Assembly: GCF_000003815.2 (NCBI RefSeq)
Contig: NC_049996.1
Location: forward strand, 16,784,930 to 16,848,929
Reading direction: 5' to 3'
Source of the DNA: Branchiostoma floridae
Taxonomy: Eukaryota; Chordata; Leptocardii; Amphioxiformes; Branchiostomatidae
DNA: 64,000 bases
In this document: one piece after another, positions 35,505 to 46,700 of the stretch
Position numbering within the stretch: the first letter of the stretch is position 1
Layout: every line of letters starts with the position of its first letter
The notes under the pieces: generated by a model
Seen by the model: the letters and a program-made list of their open reading frames with translations, nothing else
Told to the model about the DNA's origin: nothing
The model's database searches: none
Position numbers and translations under genes: made by a program

Positions 35505-36130
35505 TAACTTAGTCCGGGCAGTACGTCCGTAATGATGGTGATGACGGCAATGGCAGGGAATCACTGGCGAAACAACAGTGCTACAAATGTAACAGAGACA
35601 TAATGCACCACCACAGTGTACTACTGAGTCAGCCATAGCAACACGCCCGTAACAATGGTGATGACTGCAATGGCAGGGAAACACTGGCCAAACAGCAGTC
35701 TTATAAAATTTAATGTAACAGTGACATAATGCACCACCATAGAGTACTATTTAGTCAGCCATAGCAACACGCCCGTAACAATGGTGATGACTGCAATGGC
35801 AGGGAAACACTGGCCAAACAGCAGTCTTATAAAATTTAATGTAACAGTGACATAATGCACCACCATAGAGTACTATTTAGTCAGCCATAGCAACACGCCC
35901 GTAACGATGATGATGACGGCAATGGCAGGGAATCACTGGCCAAACAGCAGTCTTATAAAATTTAATGTAACAGTGACATAATGCACCACCATAGAGTACT
36001 ATTTAGTCAGCCATAGCAACACGCCCGTAACAATGGTGATGACTGCAATGGCAGGGAAACACTGGCGAAACAGCAGTGCTATAATTATAACAGTGACATC
36101 ATTGGTCATCACAGTGCAGTCTTGAGTCAG
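35505..36130 (+). repeat. Tandem repeat, ~125-bp unit, about 5 copies
   Basis: Units share TCAGCCATAGCAACACGCCC, GGTGATGACTGCAATGGCAG, AACAGCAGTCTTATAAAATT and CATAATGCACCACCATAG. The middle copies are nearly identical; the first and last are diverged. Confidence 0.93.
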
Positions 36131-37000
36131 CCATAGCGCTGGGCTGATGTCATTTCTATTGTTGAAGGCTATAGATATTTCTGTCAGTCTCCCTTACAAA
36201 ATCATTTCCTCCCCCCCCCCCCCATCAACCTTACGCAAGCAATAGAGCACCAGTTTCAAAAAGCATCCTCATGATAGTCTTTATTGCTTATTGAAATATG
36301 TTGGAAACTTTCTGTGGGTCAACTTCACTTCTGCTGCAAAAGATTTTTGATGAGCTTTTGATTCTTGGTTGTTGTCCATTATATTATTGCAAAGGGTTGC
36401 AACTGTTGGTTAGGTTTGATTCAGCCATAGATTTGGATTGATGTCATATCTATTCATGTTTCTGAAGGCTTCAGCTTTATTTCTGTCATTGTCAGCACCT
36501 CCCCCTTATACAACCCTCTTTCCAACCTTATGCAAGCAAGAGCAATATTGCCCAATTTTAAGGCTTAACTTCATCAGTACAAGCTCCGTCCTTAAACCAT
36601 GGTTTGCATTCTTTCAGCTCAACAGTCAAACAAACTAATGTAGGCTCTGAAAATTGAAAATTGTTTGAAACGTTGCCTATATCCTGTCCTTGAAAGCTAC
36701 AGTCATTTCTGTCTCATTCTAACACACACACACTTTTACCACCCCCTCTCCCAAACCTTAAACAAGCATCAGTGCTGACATACATTTATATCATCTAAAC
36801 TTCATCAGAACCATCTCAAGTTCTCACCGTGGTTGGAATACTTAGCTATTGAGATGTATCCTGTCCTTCTGATCATGAGAGGATGTTGAAAAGGGTTGCT
36901 TGTAATCTTCAGTCAGTCATTGTGCTGGGCTGATGTCATCGCTATTGTGCAAGGCTATAGATATTTCTGTGTCAGCACCCCCCCCCCTTTACACAACTAC
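36115..37000 (+). repeat. Dispersed direct repeats after the tandem array
   Basis: Three blocks (from about 36118, 36420 and 36910) share AGTCAGCCATAG, GGGCTGATGTCAT, GAAGGCTATAGATATTTCTG and a following poly-C tract, with ~300-490-bp spacing. Confidence 0.6.
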
Positions 37001-37874
37001 CCCCTCCTTATACAACCACCCAATATAGCTTACAATAGTGCAGCAATGATGACTTGTAGATGTTTCCTACACATTGTCAGCATTAAGCTGTGTCTGAGCC
37101 AACTTCAATCTTCAACATGCATGAAAATATACATTGTACATTAGAAAAATAGTATTGAGGATGCCAATACATACAATGTTTTGTCAATCTAAAATCAACA
37201 TTACTTTTAGAGGAGAAAAATTTTGAATCGAATGATTTTCTTGGGGGAACAATGTTTCCCATCATTCCTTGCACCTTACGCAACATGCTATTTATGGCAG
37301 ATGTACCGGTTCACCGGTAAAGGTTTACATAATGATGTAGTTTGGAACAATCTGGAAAGGGTTACCTAAGGAAAATTTTGAGTTTCACATTTTTCCACTT
37401 CTTTGTAATGCAATTGTTTCTATCTTAAAGTTTCCATTGCTTTACTTCTCTGTAAAAGGTATTAGTCAGAGAAGTTACATGCAAGTCAACTATGTAATGG
37501 CATACATTTTGTAAGTGGAATTCAAGCGTTAGTATAAGAGGACTTATCAGATGATCATATAGCTTAAAACACTCTCCACTGCATGAGTTAAAGATAATTG
37601 GAATCATCCTTACTTGAAACCATATATGCATACATTTTGTATGTCATGTCCTAGTTCTTTAACACTAAGCATTAGTCGATGTGTATAGACTCATAAAAGA
37701 GTCTTTTGTCCTACATATGTGTCATGGTGCATCAGCTGTTTGGTTACCAAACCTTAAAACAAACAGATGACGTTGTGTAACCCACATGTTACCCAACCGG
37801 AAACTGACACCACTGTCTCCTTATAAACTCCTTATGGACCACATGCATATCCAAAACAGAATGAACTTAGTGAA

Positions 37875-38242
37875 AGGCAACCTAAGCAATATTACATTGT
37901 TAAAAGTGGAAATATTCTGAATAAGGCAGTCTGTATAATATTGACATCTAATGCAGTATTTTGCACAATCATTTACATCATTATTTCATAAATTGAGCCG
38001 TTAAAAACAGCACAGGAATGAGTTGCACAAGGATTCCAGATCAAGTCCTTATTTTTGGGGGGTACAATAATAACTTAAAGGAATATCCTCGTGCAACTTG
38101 TCTCTGGGCTGTTTTTAACCACTCAAAGTATCAAATTATGATGTAAATGTGAGAATACAGTGTAGTAGATGTCAATATCATGCAGATTGCCATATTCAGA
38201 ATATTTCCACTTTGACGCTGTAATATTTTGCTTAGGTTGCCT
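37875..38242. mobile_element. Large hairpin (foldback) element
   Basis: Arms of ~165 bp (37875-38039 and 38078-38242) are imperfect reverse complements: AGGCAACCTAAGCAATATTA against TAATATTTTGCTTAGGTTGC, and AAAAACAGC against GCTGTTTTT near the loop. No coding capacity. Confidence 0.85.
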
Positions 38243-38789
38243 ATCATGAAGCAAAACTTGCTGTAACAGTTAAAGCTCTTTAAAAATCTGTTGTTTATTT
38301 CTTCATATACATTGTATATATGTCCACCATTGTTCAATATCAATAGTAAAACCCTAACTAACATCAGCCCCACTGCTACAGCTGTCTCCTTATGATTATA
38401 CATAAAGTCTTGCCTTGATTTCTCATTATCTCTGTATGTCAAAAGATGGTCTTAATTAATAAGTAAATTAGTAACTTAGTTTAATGAATTGAACAGAACT
38501 GAGTGAGCTTACAGATGTGTCTTATGCAGCAGAGACTGTCATTTTTGAACATGAATAACAGTCAAGCCTTAGCTGAAGCTGTAAGGCTGATGTTACGTAG
38601 GGTTAATGACCATGGTCAATATTGACCAATGGAGGCTATACATTATGATGTAACGTAATCATATCGTGCAAAATAGGATCAGTGACTATAGCTCAAGTTA
38701 GGAAACAATTCCTGCACTTTCAGGACAGTGTAACAGTAGTGTTTAAGGACTGCTAAACTGAAGACGACTAACAGCTTAAGCCTTTTGGC

Positions 38790-38845
38790 CGAACGGTTTG
38801 CATGTTCGATTTGTGATCTGCCGCCCCGGGTTTGTTTCTTTCTGT
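38790..38845 (+). mobile_element. Possible tRNA-derived SINE head
   Basis: TTGGCCGAACGGTTTGC (A-box-like), TTTGTGATCTGCCGCCC, then GGGTTTGTTTC (weak B-box). Shares TTTGTGATCTG with 8350. Confidence 0.4.
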
Positions 38846-40272
38846 TCTACTCACCCCTCTGGTTGTTTCAACAGTGTTGTGGATGAAATCCTAATCCAAT
38901 ATTTCCTACCATGAACCTAACGTTCAGATGTTATAGGAGGATGCTACATTATACATATGGCCATGTCCCAATATTCAAGTCAGGATACCGTCAGCTTGTC
39001 TTGTGAATGATTTATGATCAGACAGACCTTGATTGGCTTTAGACTGTTTACGTCATATTCAGCTATGACTGCTGACATATCATATGGATTTCATCAATTT
39101 TCAAGCCTTAACAAATTCATATTCAGAAGCAACAGGACTACAGGAGACATCTTTTGCAGTTTGGCTAGCATCCCATCACTTTGTAGCAAGTTTGGGCTTT
39201 CAAGTGTGGCAACATTAGTACCAGAATGTTGTCAGCTTGGCTGTGTTTCTGCTAGTTGAGTTGAGGGCAGCTGACCTTGGTTTGGTCCAGGCTTGTGGTC
39301 AACTTCTGGGTCAAGTTCATCATATTGGAGGGTAGTTTGCCATATTTGTTAAGTCTGTAGATTTTTTTTGAAAAGACAGATGTAATAGATTTTTTTTAAC
39401 TTCATCAAAACTGCAAAACAGAATACATTGTGTAGCACTGGGCAAAAAGAATCCAGGTTTTGATTGTTTTGATTGAGCTTTTTCCTACCCTCTTGGAAAG
39501 GATGGCAACAAAATTTTCTTTTAGCTTTTCCTCACTTTCTGACTTGTTATCTGATACTTCAACTGAAATTGAGGAATACATGGGCTACAGGAATGTTGTG
39601 AAATTGTACCACGTTTATGACTCACATATGCAGACAGTAAGGACTTAGTACATATTGTGGCTGATAGCCAAAGTGCCATCTCCCTCCTGATTGGTGGATG
39701 CTGGCTTGACTGACAGGTGCATGTGGCAGTTGTGTGTCCCCCTGAGTTGTGACATTGTTGCCAAGTGGAATAACAGCATGTAGCAATGCTGAGGCCTGGG
39801 GCTCACAGGGTTTCAGGTTTCACTGCAGTCAGGGAGGGTGTAGGTATCATGCACTCAATGATGTACATTTTGTAGAAATACATCAGAATTTGGCAATTAT
39901 TGGACCTTTTTTATCATTATTTTAAATCTTACAATGAAATATACCATCGAAAGAGCAGCTAGCAAGAGAAAAACTTTGCTATCCTGTTTGCAGTCTTGTT
40001 CTATGAAAGAGAATAAAATAATAATATTACACATATCAAATGAGCACACACACCCCCATTCCATACTCTTAAAGCAATGCCCTTCTGTAGCATTTATCAA
40101 ACTTAGCAAACAAGAAAGAGACTATCAACAAAATTAGAATCCGCATTGCTTCATCAAACGCTTTGTAGGATTGAAACTTGTGAGATGAGGAATCCTCCAT
40201 ATTTTGGTATTAAACAAGATTGTGATTTTTTTCGTTGTGTAACGTGACAGATGACCACCCCTGCAAAATAGT

Positions 40273-40420
40273 CTAATTATATCCCCCTGCACCTGCCACT
40301 TTTACCAACCAACCACAGCCTCCCTTACATCCCCCCATGCCTCCTCCCAGCCAATCAGCATGCCTTTTACATTCCACCTGGGGGGTATATAAGCCTGCGA
40401 ACAGCTGCCCTAGTCAGGAG
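40273..40420 (+). promoter_or_regulatory. Titin core promoter with muscle-type sites
   Basis: TATATAAG at 40386-40393, with a candidate start around 40416 (TCAG context, 25-30 bp downstream). Upstream are CCAAT at 40351-40355, E-boxes CACCTG at 40290-40295 and 40375-40380, and a MEF2-like CTAATTATAT at 40273-40282 (one mismatch to the consensus); CAGCTG lies at 40402-40407. E-box plus MEF2 plus TATA is the known layout of striated-muscle promoters. The sites are seen in the sequence; their use is inferred. Confidence 0.65.
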
Positions 40421-40734
40421 GTTCTCTACAAGTCCGCGTGCCGGGCCGCGGAAAAAAGGAAGACCTAACCTTGATCGGTCCTCCGGGAAACATGGAGTAA
40501 CCCTGCGCACCTCCGCAGTGGAACTCCCGCCTCGAAATAAGAGTAATCGGGGACGACGAAGACGAAACAAGGAACATTCATCCGGAAACCTTCTATCTAG
40601 ACATAAGGAATTGTTAGGTTAGGTTTTCCTTTGTGTGCTGATCGTGTGGATAAAGAAGTGCAGTGTGTGTGTGCTGTTTGAACTGCTGAAAGCAACGCTT
40701 GGATATCGACAACGATTCGTGAGTTCTGAAGAAG
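40416..40734 (+). other. TTN: Titin exon 1, 5' UTR
   Basis: GC-richer than its surroundings, begins just after the TATA box and ends at a donor GAAG|GTAAAAG. It contains a two-codon upstream ORF (ATG GAG TAA near 40492). Spliced to 43430, TGA at 40727-40729 is in frame with the titin Met, so this exon cannot add N-terminal sequence. The exact 5' end is inferred. Confidence 0.6.
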
Positions 40735-43700
40735 GTAAAAGTCTTTCCTCTTCTGTCTTCTCTTTTATTAAGGCTTAATTCTGCTTAAACCGATGCCTTG
40801 CCACAAACAGATGCCTTTCTGTCTGAGCAAGATACCATGATAGCAGGGGCAAAAATAACTGGCATTTTTCATCCTAAAGAAATATCAGAATGCCTCTTCG
40901 TATTCTTCTTTTTTGACTTTGTATTGATAGCCTGGTACAAAGAATTGTAGCCTGTGCTGTAGATGGTTCGTATAAAGGAACTCGAATGATGACATTACTG
41001 CACGAAACATGCAGTTGTCGGCTAGGAAATAATTCTTCCATGTCTGTTGCTTGTAATATGATACATAATAACTTCAGCATAGCGTCATAGATATTTCTCA
41101 TTAAAGCTGCTTAGGTCGTCAAGCTTCCCCTTCTATCAGTACATGCAAGCTGATCTATAAGCTCATTATTCTCACATTATGTCTTGTTTGTTAAATTCGT
41201 GAGTAAACTGTGAAGTGTATGGGGTACTACATGCCCCCCTCCCAATGTATAGTGTAAAGCAGGAGACAATGTCAGGCATGTGGGCCATGCTGTTCCTCTC
41301 TATTTATGGAGGGCCGCTCCAAAATTCTGTCTCCGTCATCTGAAACTCGATACCCCTCTGCCATAACCCTACCGAACTGCACCCAACTCGGGACATTTCA
41401 AGGAGATGACTTTAGATAGCTGAAATCATTTTATCATGTACAAAAGCAACTTTGTAAACTTTGCATTGGCAGCATCGTTTGTTAATTGTCAATTCTTCAA
41501 AGCCATTGTTTATTGTCTTTTGCTGTTACAATACAATTTTGTTTGCAAGTTTATGCCCGAGGGTTGATTTCTGTATGTAAGGTGGTAAATCATATACATG
41601 TATGTGGAAGAGACATTGGTTGCAGAGCTAGGAGATACACAACTATTTCAATTTTGCATTTTCTTTTTAATTCCGGGAACCAAGAGATAGAATTGGTATG
41701 GCCTCCCAGAATATGGATATTCCAACCATCAGTATATCTGTCTTGCTCTTTACTCTCTGTCCATTATTTGTCTGAAACTTGACACCCATCCTCCATTGCT
41801 CCGGAGAGCTGCACCCAAACATGGCTGTAGGGTCAAGTTTGCAAATTCCATATTTCAGTTATTATTAAGTATTATACCATGTACTTGGTGCCTGTTTGTT
41901 GCATCCCTTGCTTTGATTTTCTGTATTTGCTTTCATTCGGTATTTGCTAGCAGGTTAATTCTATGATTTTGACTTATTTCTTTATGATCTGTAGATCATG
42001 TTCAGTTTTGTCTGCTTCAGTTTTTTTAGCTAGATCATTTGTTGCGTCATGATGATCACTGGGTTTCATTTGATTTATTTGATTTATTATGGTTTGATGT
42101 ATGGTCTTCATATTCATTTAATAGCATTATGATTTGTAAATTTTGAAGGGGGTAGAGGTTGTATAAGCCACACGGCTTTTTCTCTCCCCTTGCACGTTCT
42201 GTTGTTTTCTTTAATTTGCTGTATTTATGATTGTTTTTAAAGTGCAAAATAAAATCAATCCAAATCAATCAACGGCAACAACATATATCCAGCTACAGAC
42301 AGACTGTTCATTTTCAATGAACATTGATTTTTACTGTGGTTTTATCTGTTTTCAAGCTTTGAACAAGTTCTTATTGTATTGATATGTTTTCTACATTTCC
42401 GTTCTCCTATAGCCTTTTGCATCTAATGCTAGTAGTATCTGCCCCATGAGATGTATCTTTGAAATGTTTGCCAAATTGTCAGATTGAGGAGTTACTATTA
42501 CCATCAGTATTCATCCTTTTATGTTCAGCATATGTTTTGGAACAGGGAGGTCTGCAAAAAGTCTGCATTGATTGTGAAATTGTGAAAAGTGCCATTTTTT
42601 TAGTGCAGTTACTGGATTTTGGTTATTTCGTCCCTTTAGAACAACTTTAGTTTACCACACAGAATTCTCTGTTTTTGTAGGATCAGTGAATATTACCTTC
42701 AATGATATAAACCCTACCTAAGTCTAATCCAAGTTCATGTCTGTTTAACGTGGGTCTGGGAACAAAGCCAACATTACAACTATCCCATCACAAATCTGAG
42801 GTAACAGCTCCGCACATTCCAGGGCAAGGTTCTCCTGTTTTCTACTGGATGCAGGCCTTTGATAGAGTCGTGGGAGAACATAGTTTGGGATAAAAACTGT
42901 GATGGCAGTTTTGTTCAAGATTTCTTCTAGTTTCTTGAAAAACCAGCAGTGCTGAGACTCTGAAACGTCATGTTTACGTCTCGCGTGTTCTTCGTCCTTA
43001 GGCAGTCATGTGGGCTGAGGGTTACCATGGACACGGCTCAGTTTGTGACAATTTTAGCTCATTTTTACCAGCATTTTTCTATTCTGGAGGTTGACAATTT
43101 ATGTGGAGCAGAAGTTTTCTTTTTGTTTAGAAGGGCTACCTTACTGAATTGTGCAGACATTATTCTGACATATTTGTTTCTAAATTTCCTGTGTTTATGA
43201 TATTAACTGTTTCCTGCAATATTTGTACATGTGTAATGAATGAACTCTGTTGTATTGGATCTAAATAAATTAGTGAGATTTACATTCGGATTGTATGGAG
43301 TTTGGTTAGCTTTTGTTGATGTGAACAGGTTCTGTCAAGCAATTTTCATCAATTGTATAAGGTGAATACATGATGTTTAAGATATATTTTTTAAAGACGT
43401 TATTCCAACCCTCTTGTCTCCCTCCTTAGAGTACCAGAGCCACCAATCATAAGAAACATGGAACCGCCAAAGTTCGTCCAACCAATCCGAAGCATCGCTG
43501 TTGTTGAGGGCAAGCGAGCAGAGTTTGAAGGACTTGTCACAGGTAAGACGTTCGCTTTTCCTTTAAGACATTGACTTTTTCTTTAAGGAGTTGAAGGCAC
43601 AGGTCAGTTGATATCCTGGGGAAGAAGCATATAATTTCTGAGAATGAAATGTTCTTGAAGAAGTTGGAATTCCAAATTTTGCACCTGTCCCAAACACTCC

Positions 43701-46700
43701 TGGACTCAGATAGACTTTAAATGGACGAAAGCAGCTGGGATATCATGTTATAGGACAGGTGTGAAATTACACAGCTGGTGTATTGTGTTTCATGACACGT
43801 GTTGGGTTACACAGCTTACAAAACACAACTATTCATAGAATCCATAGAATCTTCAATTAACAAGAATTAAAAATCAATTAACATAGAAGCCAAACTTTTT
43901 GCACAAGTGCAACTTAGGCAGTGAAACACATAAATAGAAATAGTGAGAAATTCACATATTAATGAATGAAACAAGAAATTCACAAAAAAGCATCTCACAG
44001 AGCTATGAGGGTTTTTATTTCTCATTGCAGACTAAATGTCTTGTATAATTCTTACAGCTTCTTTATATCTGGCAAGATCTTAATGTGATAAGGGCTTGTC
44101 TTTCTGAAGGTTAGATGAAGGGCACAGCTGTTCCACATCCACCTTATTTGACAAATTTGTCAGCATCTTGGCAGCTTCTTATCTTCTGAAACATACAGGC
44201 TGCTGGGATTCTTTAAGTAGCCCCAGTTTCTTCTCTTTATCTCAAGTATGTTGGGCGAGTCTTGGCTGTGGCGTTCTGACTGCAGGCGTTCCTAGCATAC
44301 CTGTGCTCTGCCAAGGAGTCGTGTTTCTGACTTTCCGTGTTTTTTCTACACTAATACTGATGTCATTCGAATCAGTGTGACAGGGTTGTGTATAATCTAT
44401 GTTGTCACAGTCCAACTGTGGTTCCTACAATCTGGAGTTGTGTGCCAAACAGGAGTCAAGCTAAGGGTGTTAATTAAGCATCCAAAAGTATTCAAAGGGT
44501 TTCTGTTTTTCTACACTGTCAAAGTTGCTGATGTCATTCAGAGCAGTATGACCTGGCTCTTGGCAATCCTAAACAGCTACTCACTAACTGTACGTGAAAC
44601 AATCTGTAGTTTTCTGCCAAAGAATTGTTGAGTTCCTGTCTTTTCCTGCTGTTTCAGATGTTTCTGGTGTGAATTAAGCATCCCAAAGCATCCAAAGGGT
44701 TTCTGTTTTTTCCATGCTGTCAAAGTTGCTGGGGTCATATTCGGAGTATAGTGTGCCAGGCTGATGACATTGTATAATCAGCCTGCCGCAGTGAAACAAT
44801 CTCTTTCTGCCAAAGAATTGTCGAGTTCCTGTCTTTTCCTGCTGTTTGAGATGTTTCTGATGTCATTCGGAGCATTGCCACATGGTCATGTTTCCATATG
44901 ATCTATTTAAATTTGTCACAATCCTGGTGTTTGTGAAACTTGCTGTAATTTTGTGCCAAACTAGAGTCAAATGTCAGATGTTTCTGATGTCATTAGGAGC
45001 AGTGTAACCTTAACATGGTCATGTACTCAAAATTTGTGCCAAACTAGAGTCAGATTTCTTTGTTTTCCTACACTGTCAGATGTTTCTGACGTCATTATAA
45101 CAGTGTAAGATGCTCATGTATATATAATCCCGACAGTCAACTGTGGATAAACCTGTTCCTACTCAGACCCCCTCCCTCCCTGTGAAAACAGCTGCTGCAA
45201 CAAAACTCTGTCATTCTCCATGCAGTTTGTTCATTGTGTACCATTTTTATTTGCTTATTCCCTTCCTTTTTGGCCTAAGAAAATCTCACCCTATCAGTTC
45301 CAGAGGTTGGAAATTTTGATAAAAGTTAGGCTATTGTACCAGACTTTCCCCCAAACACTAAAATCATTGGCAGTATCAAATGGGTTCACAGTACTATCCA
45401 GGAGGTTTGGTACAAGCAGACTCTATCCCCTGTCCCTGGAGAGCAGCTGTTGACACAATAACTGAGGTGTGAAATTGCCTAATCAGGCAGAAAATCACAG
45501 GCTTGTGGCTCTGCAGGACCTGTGGCCACACTGGGGTGTCAAGTGGTCACAATTAGGTGATGATTGGCCTAAGCTGGGTAAAATGAAACCTATCCTGTAT
45601 GTGGGAGGGATGGATGTGTGGAATGGGGAAAGTGTTTCCTTTTCAGCTGTGAAAATCAAAACAGAATCTTTGACAGTCCTTTTTCTCATCACAAACTTGA
45701 CTTGAATGAATGAAAATGTTACTCTGTTCACCAGATGTCGATCACTTTAAAGTGCTGTGTGTGCTTGTTTTTCTCAAAAGAAGATGTAACACTTATGGAG
45801 ATCCAAATAAAACAAACACTGTTACATTTTTCACATTGTGCAAGCATTTTCTGTCATTGCGATTTGAAAGCTGTTTTCACAAAATGTTTGTTTGATATTA
45901 TGATAGATATTTTTCTCTCCAAATCCCCTGGCCTGTGCAATATAACTACAGTACATCATAGTAGATGGAAGGATGCCTACTACTACTAATACTAATACTA
46001 CATCATAGTAGTACTAATCTCCAAGCAGATCCTACGGTAGCATAAGACAGTATCAAAAGCTGCCAGAGGAGTGAAGCCGGCTTGGGAGTGTGTTTTGATA
46101 TGGCAAATGGACACCTCTTGGCTAACTATACTCCTTGGCCAGTTTGGTACTATCTTATGCCATTGTAGAATCTGCTTGGAGATTAGTAGTACACGTACAT
46201 GATTGTACATTGCAATATTTGTATGTCCTTGTCAGAGTGAGGATCAAAACTAGGTAGGCTTATATGGTATATTCCCTGGGGAACTCTGAGAATAGCTTGG
46301 GCAGGAAAAAGCCAGTGCTCTTCAGCCAAATTTGGGGATGTAAGATCCCCAGACAGTATATAGATACCCACATAACATCTGCATATGGATTGGAAGCCTG
46401 GTGAAAGTTATATGTTGGGCTGTATCCAAGACCTGCCCCTTTGTCCCAGGACAGAAATTTGCTTGTTGGGACAAACAAAAATTTCTGCCATAAACTATGA
46501 CATGAAATTGAGAACAATGTATTTTTGTAAGCTTGAAATTACAGATTTAACAAGGAAAATAAACGCATTGGGCTTCCAAACACTGACTGGGACAGCAAAT
46601 TTTGACATGGCTACAATAAAATGAGTTTTGCATTGCAACATGGCTGTTTCCATGGTGACAGCCAATTCCTATAGTGCAATCTGTAACACCATTTTCCATT

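Larger units (their letters stand above)
34858..40272. other. Region between the linker exon and the titin promoter
   Basis: No exon recognised. Contains a 125-bp tandem array (35505-36130), related direct repeats (from about 36118, 36420 and 36910), a large hairpin (37875-38242) and a SINE-like stretch near 38795. No convincing stop and poly(A) site for the upstream gene was seen here. Confidence 0.6.
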
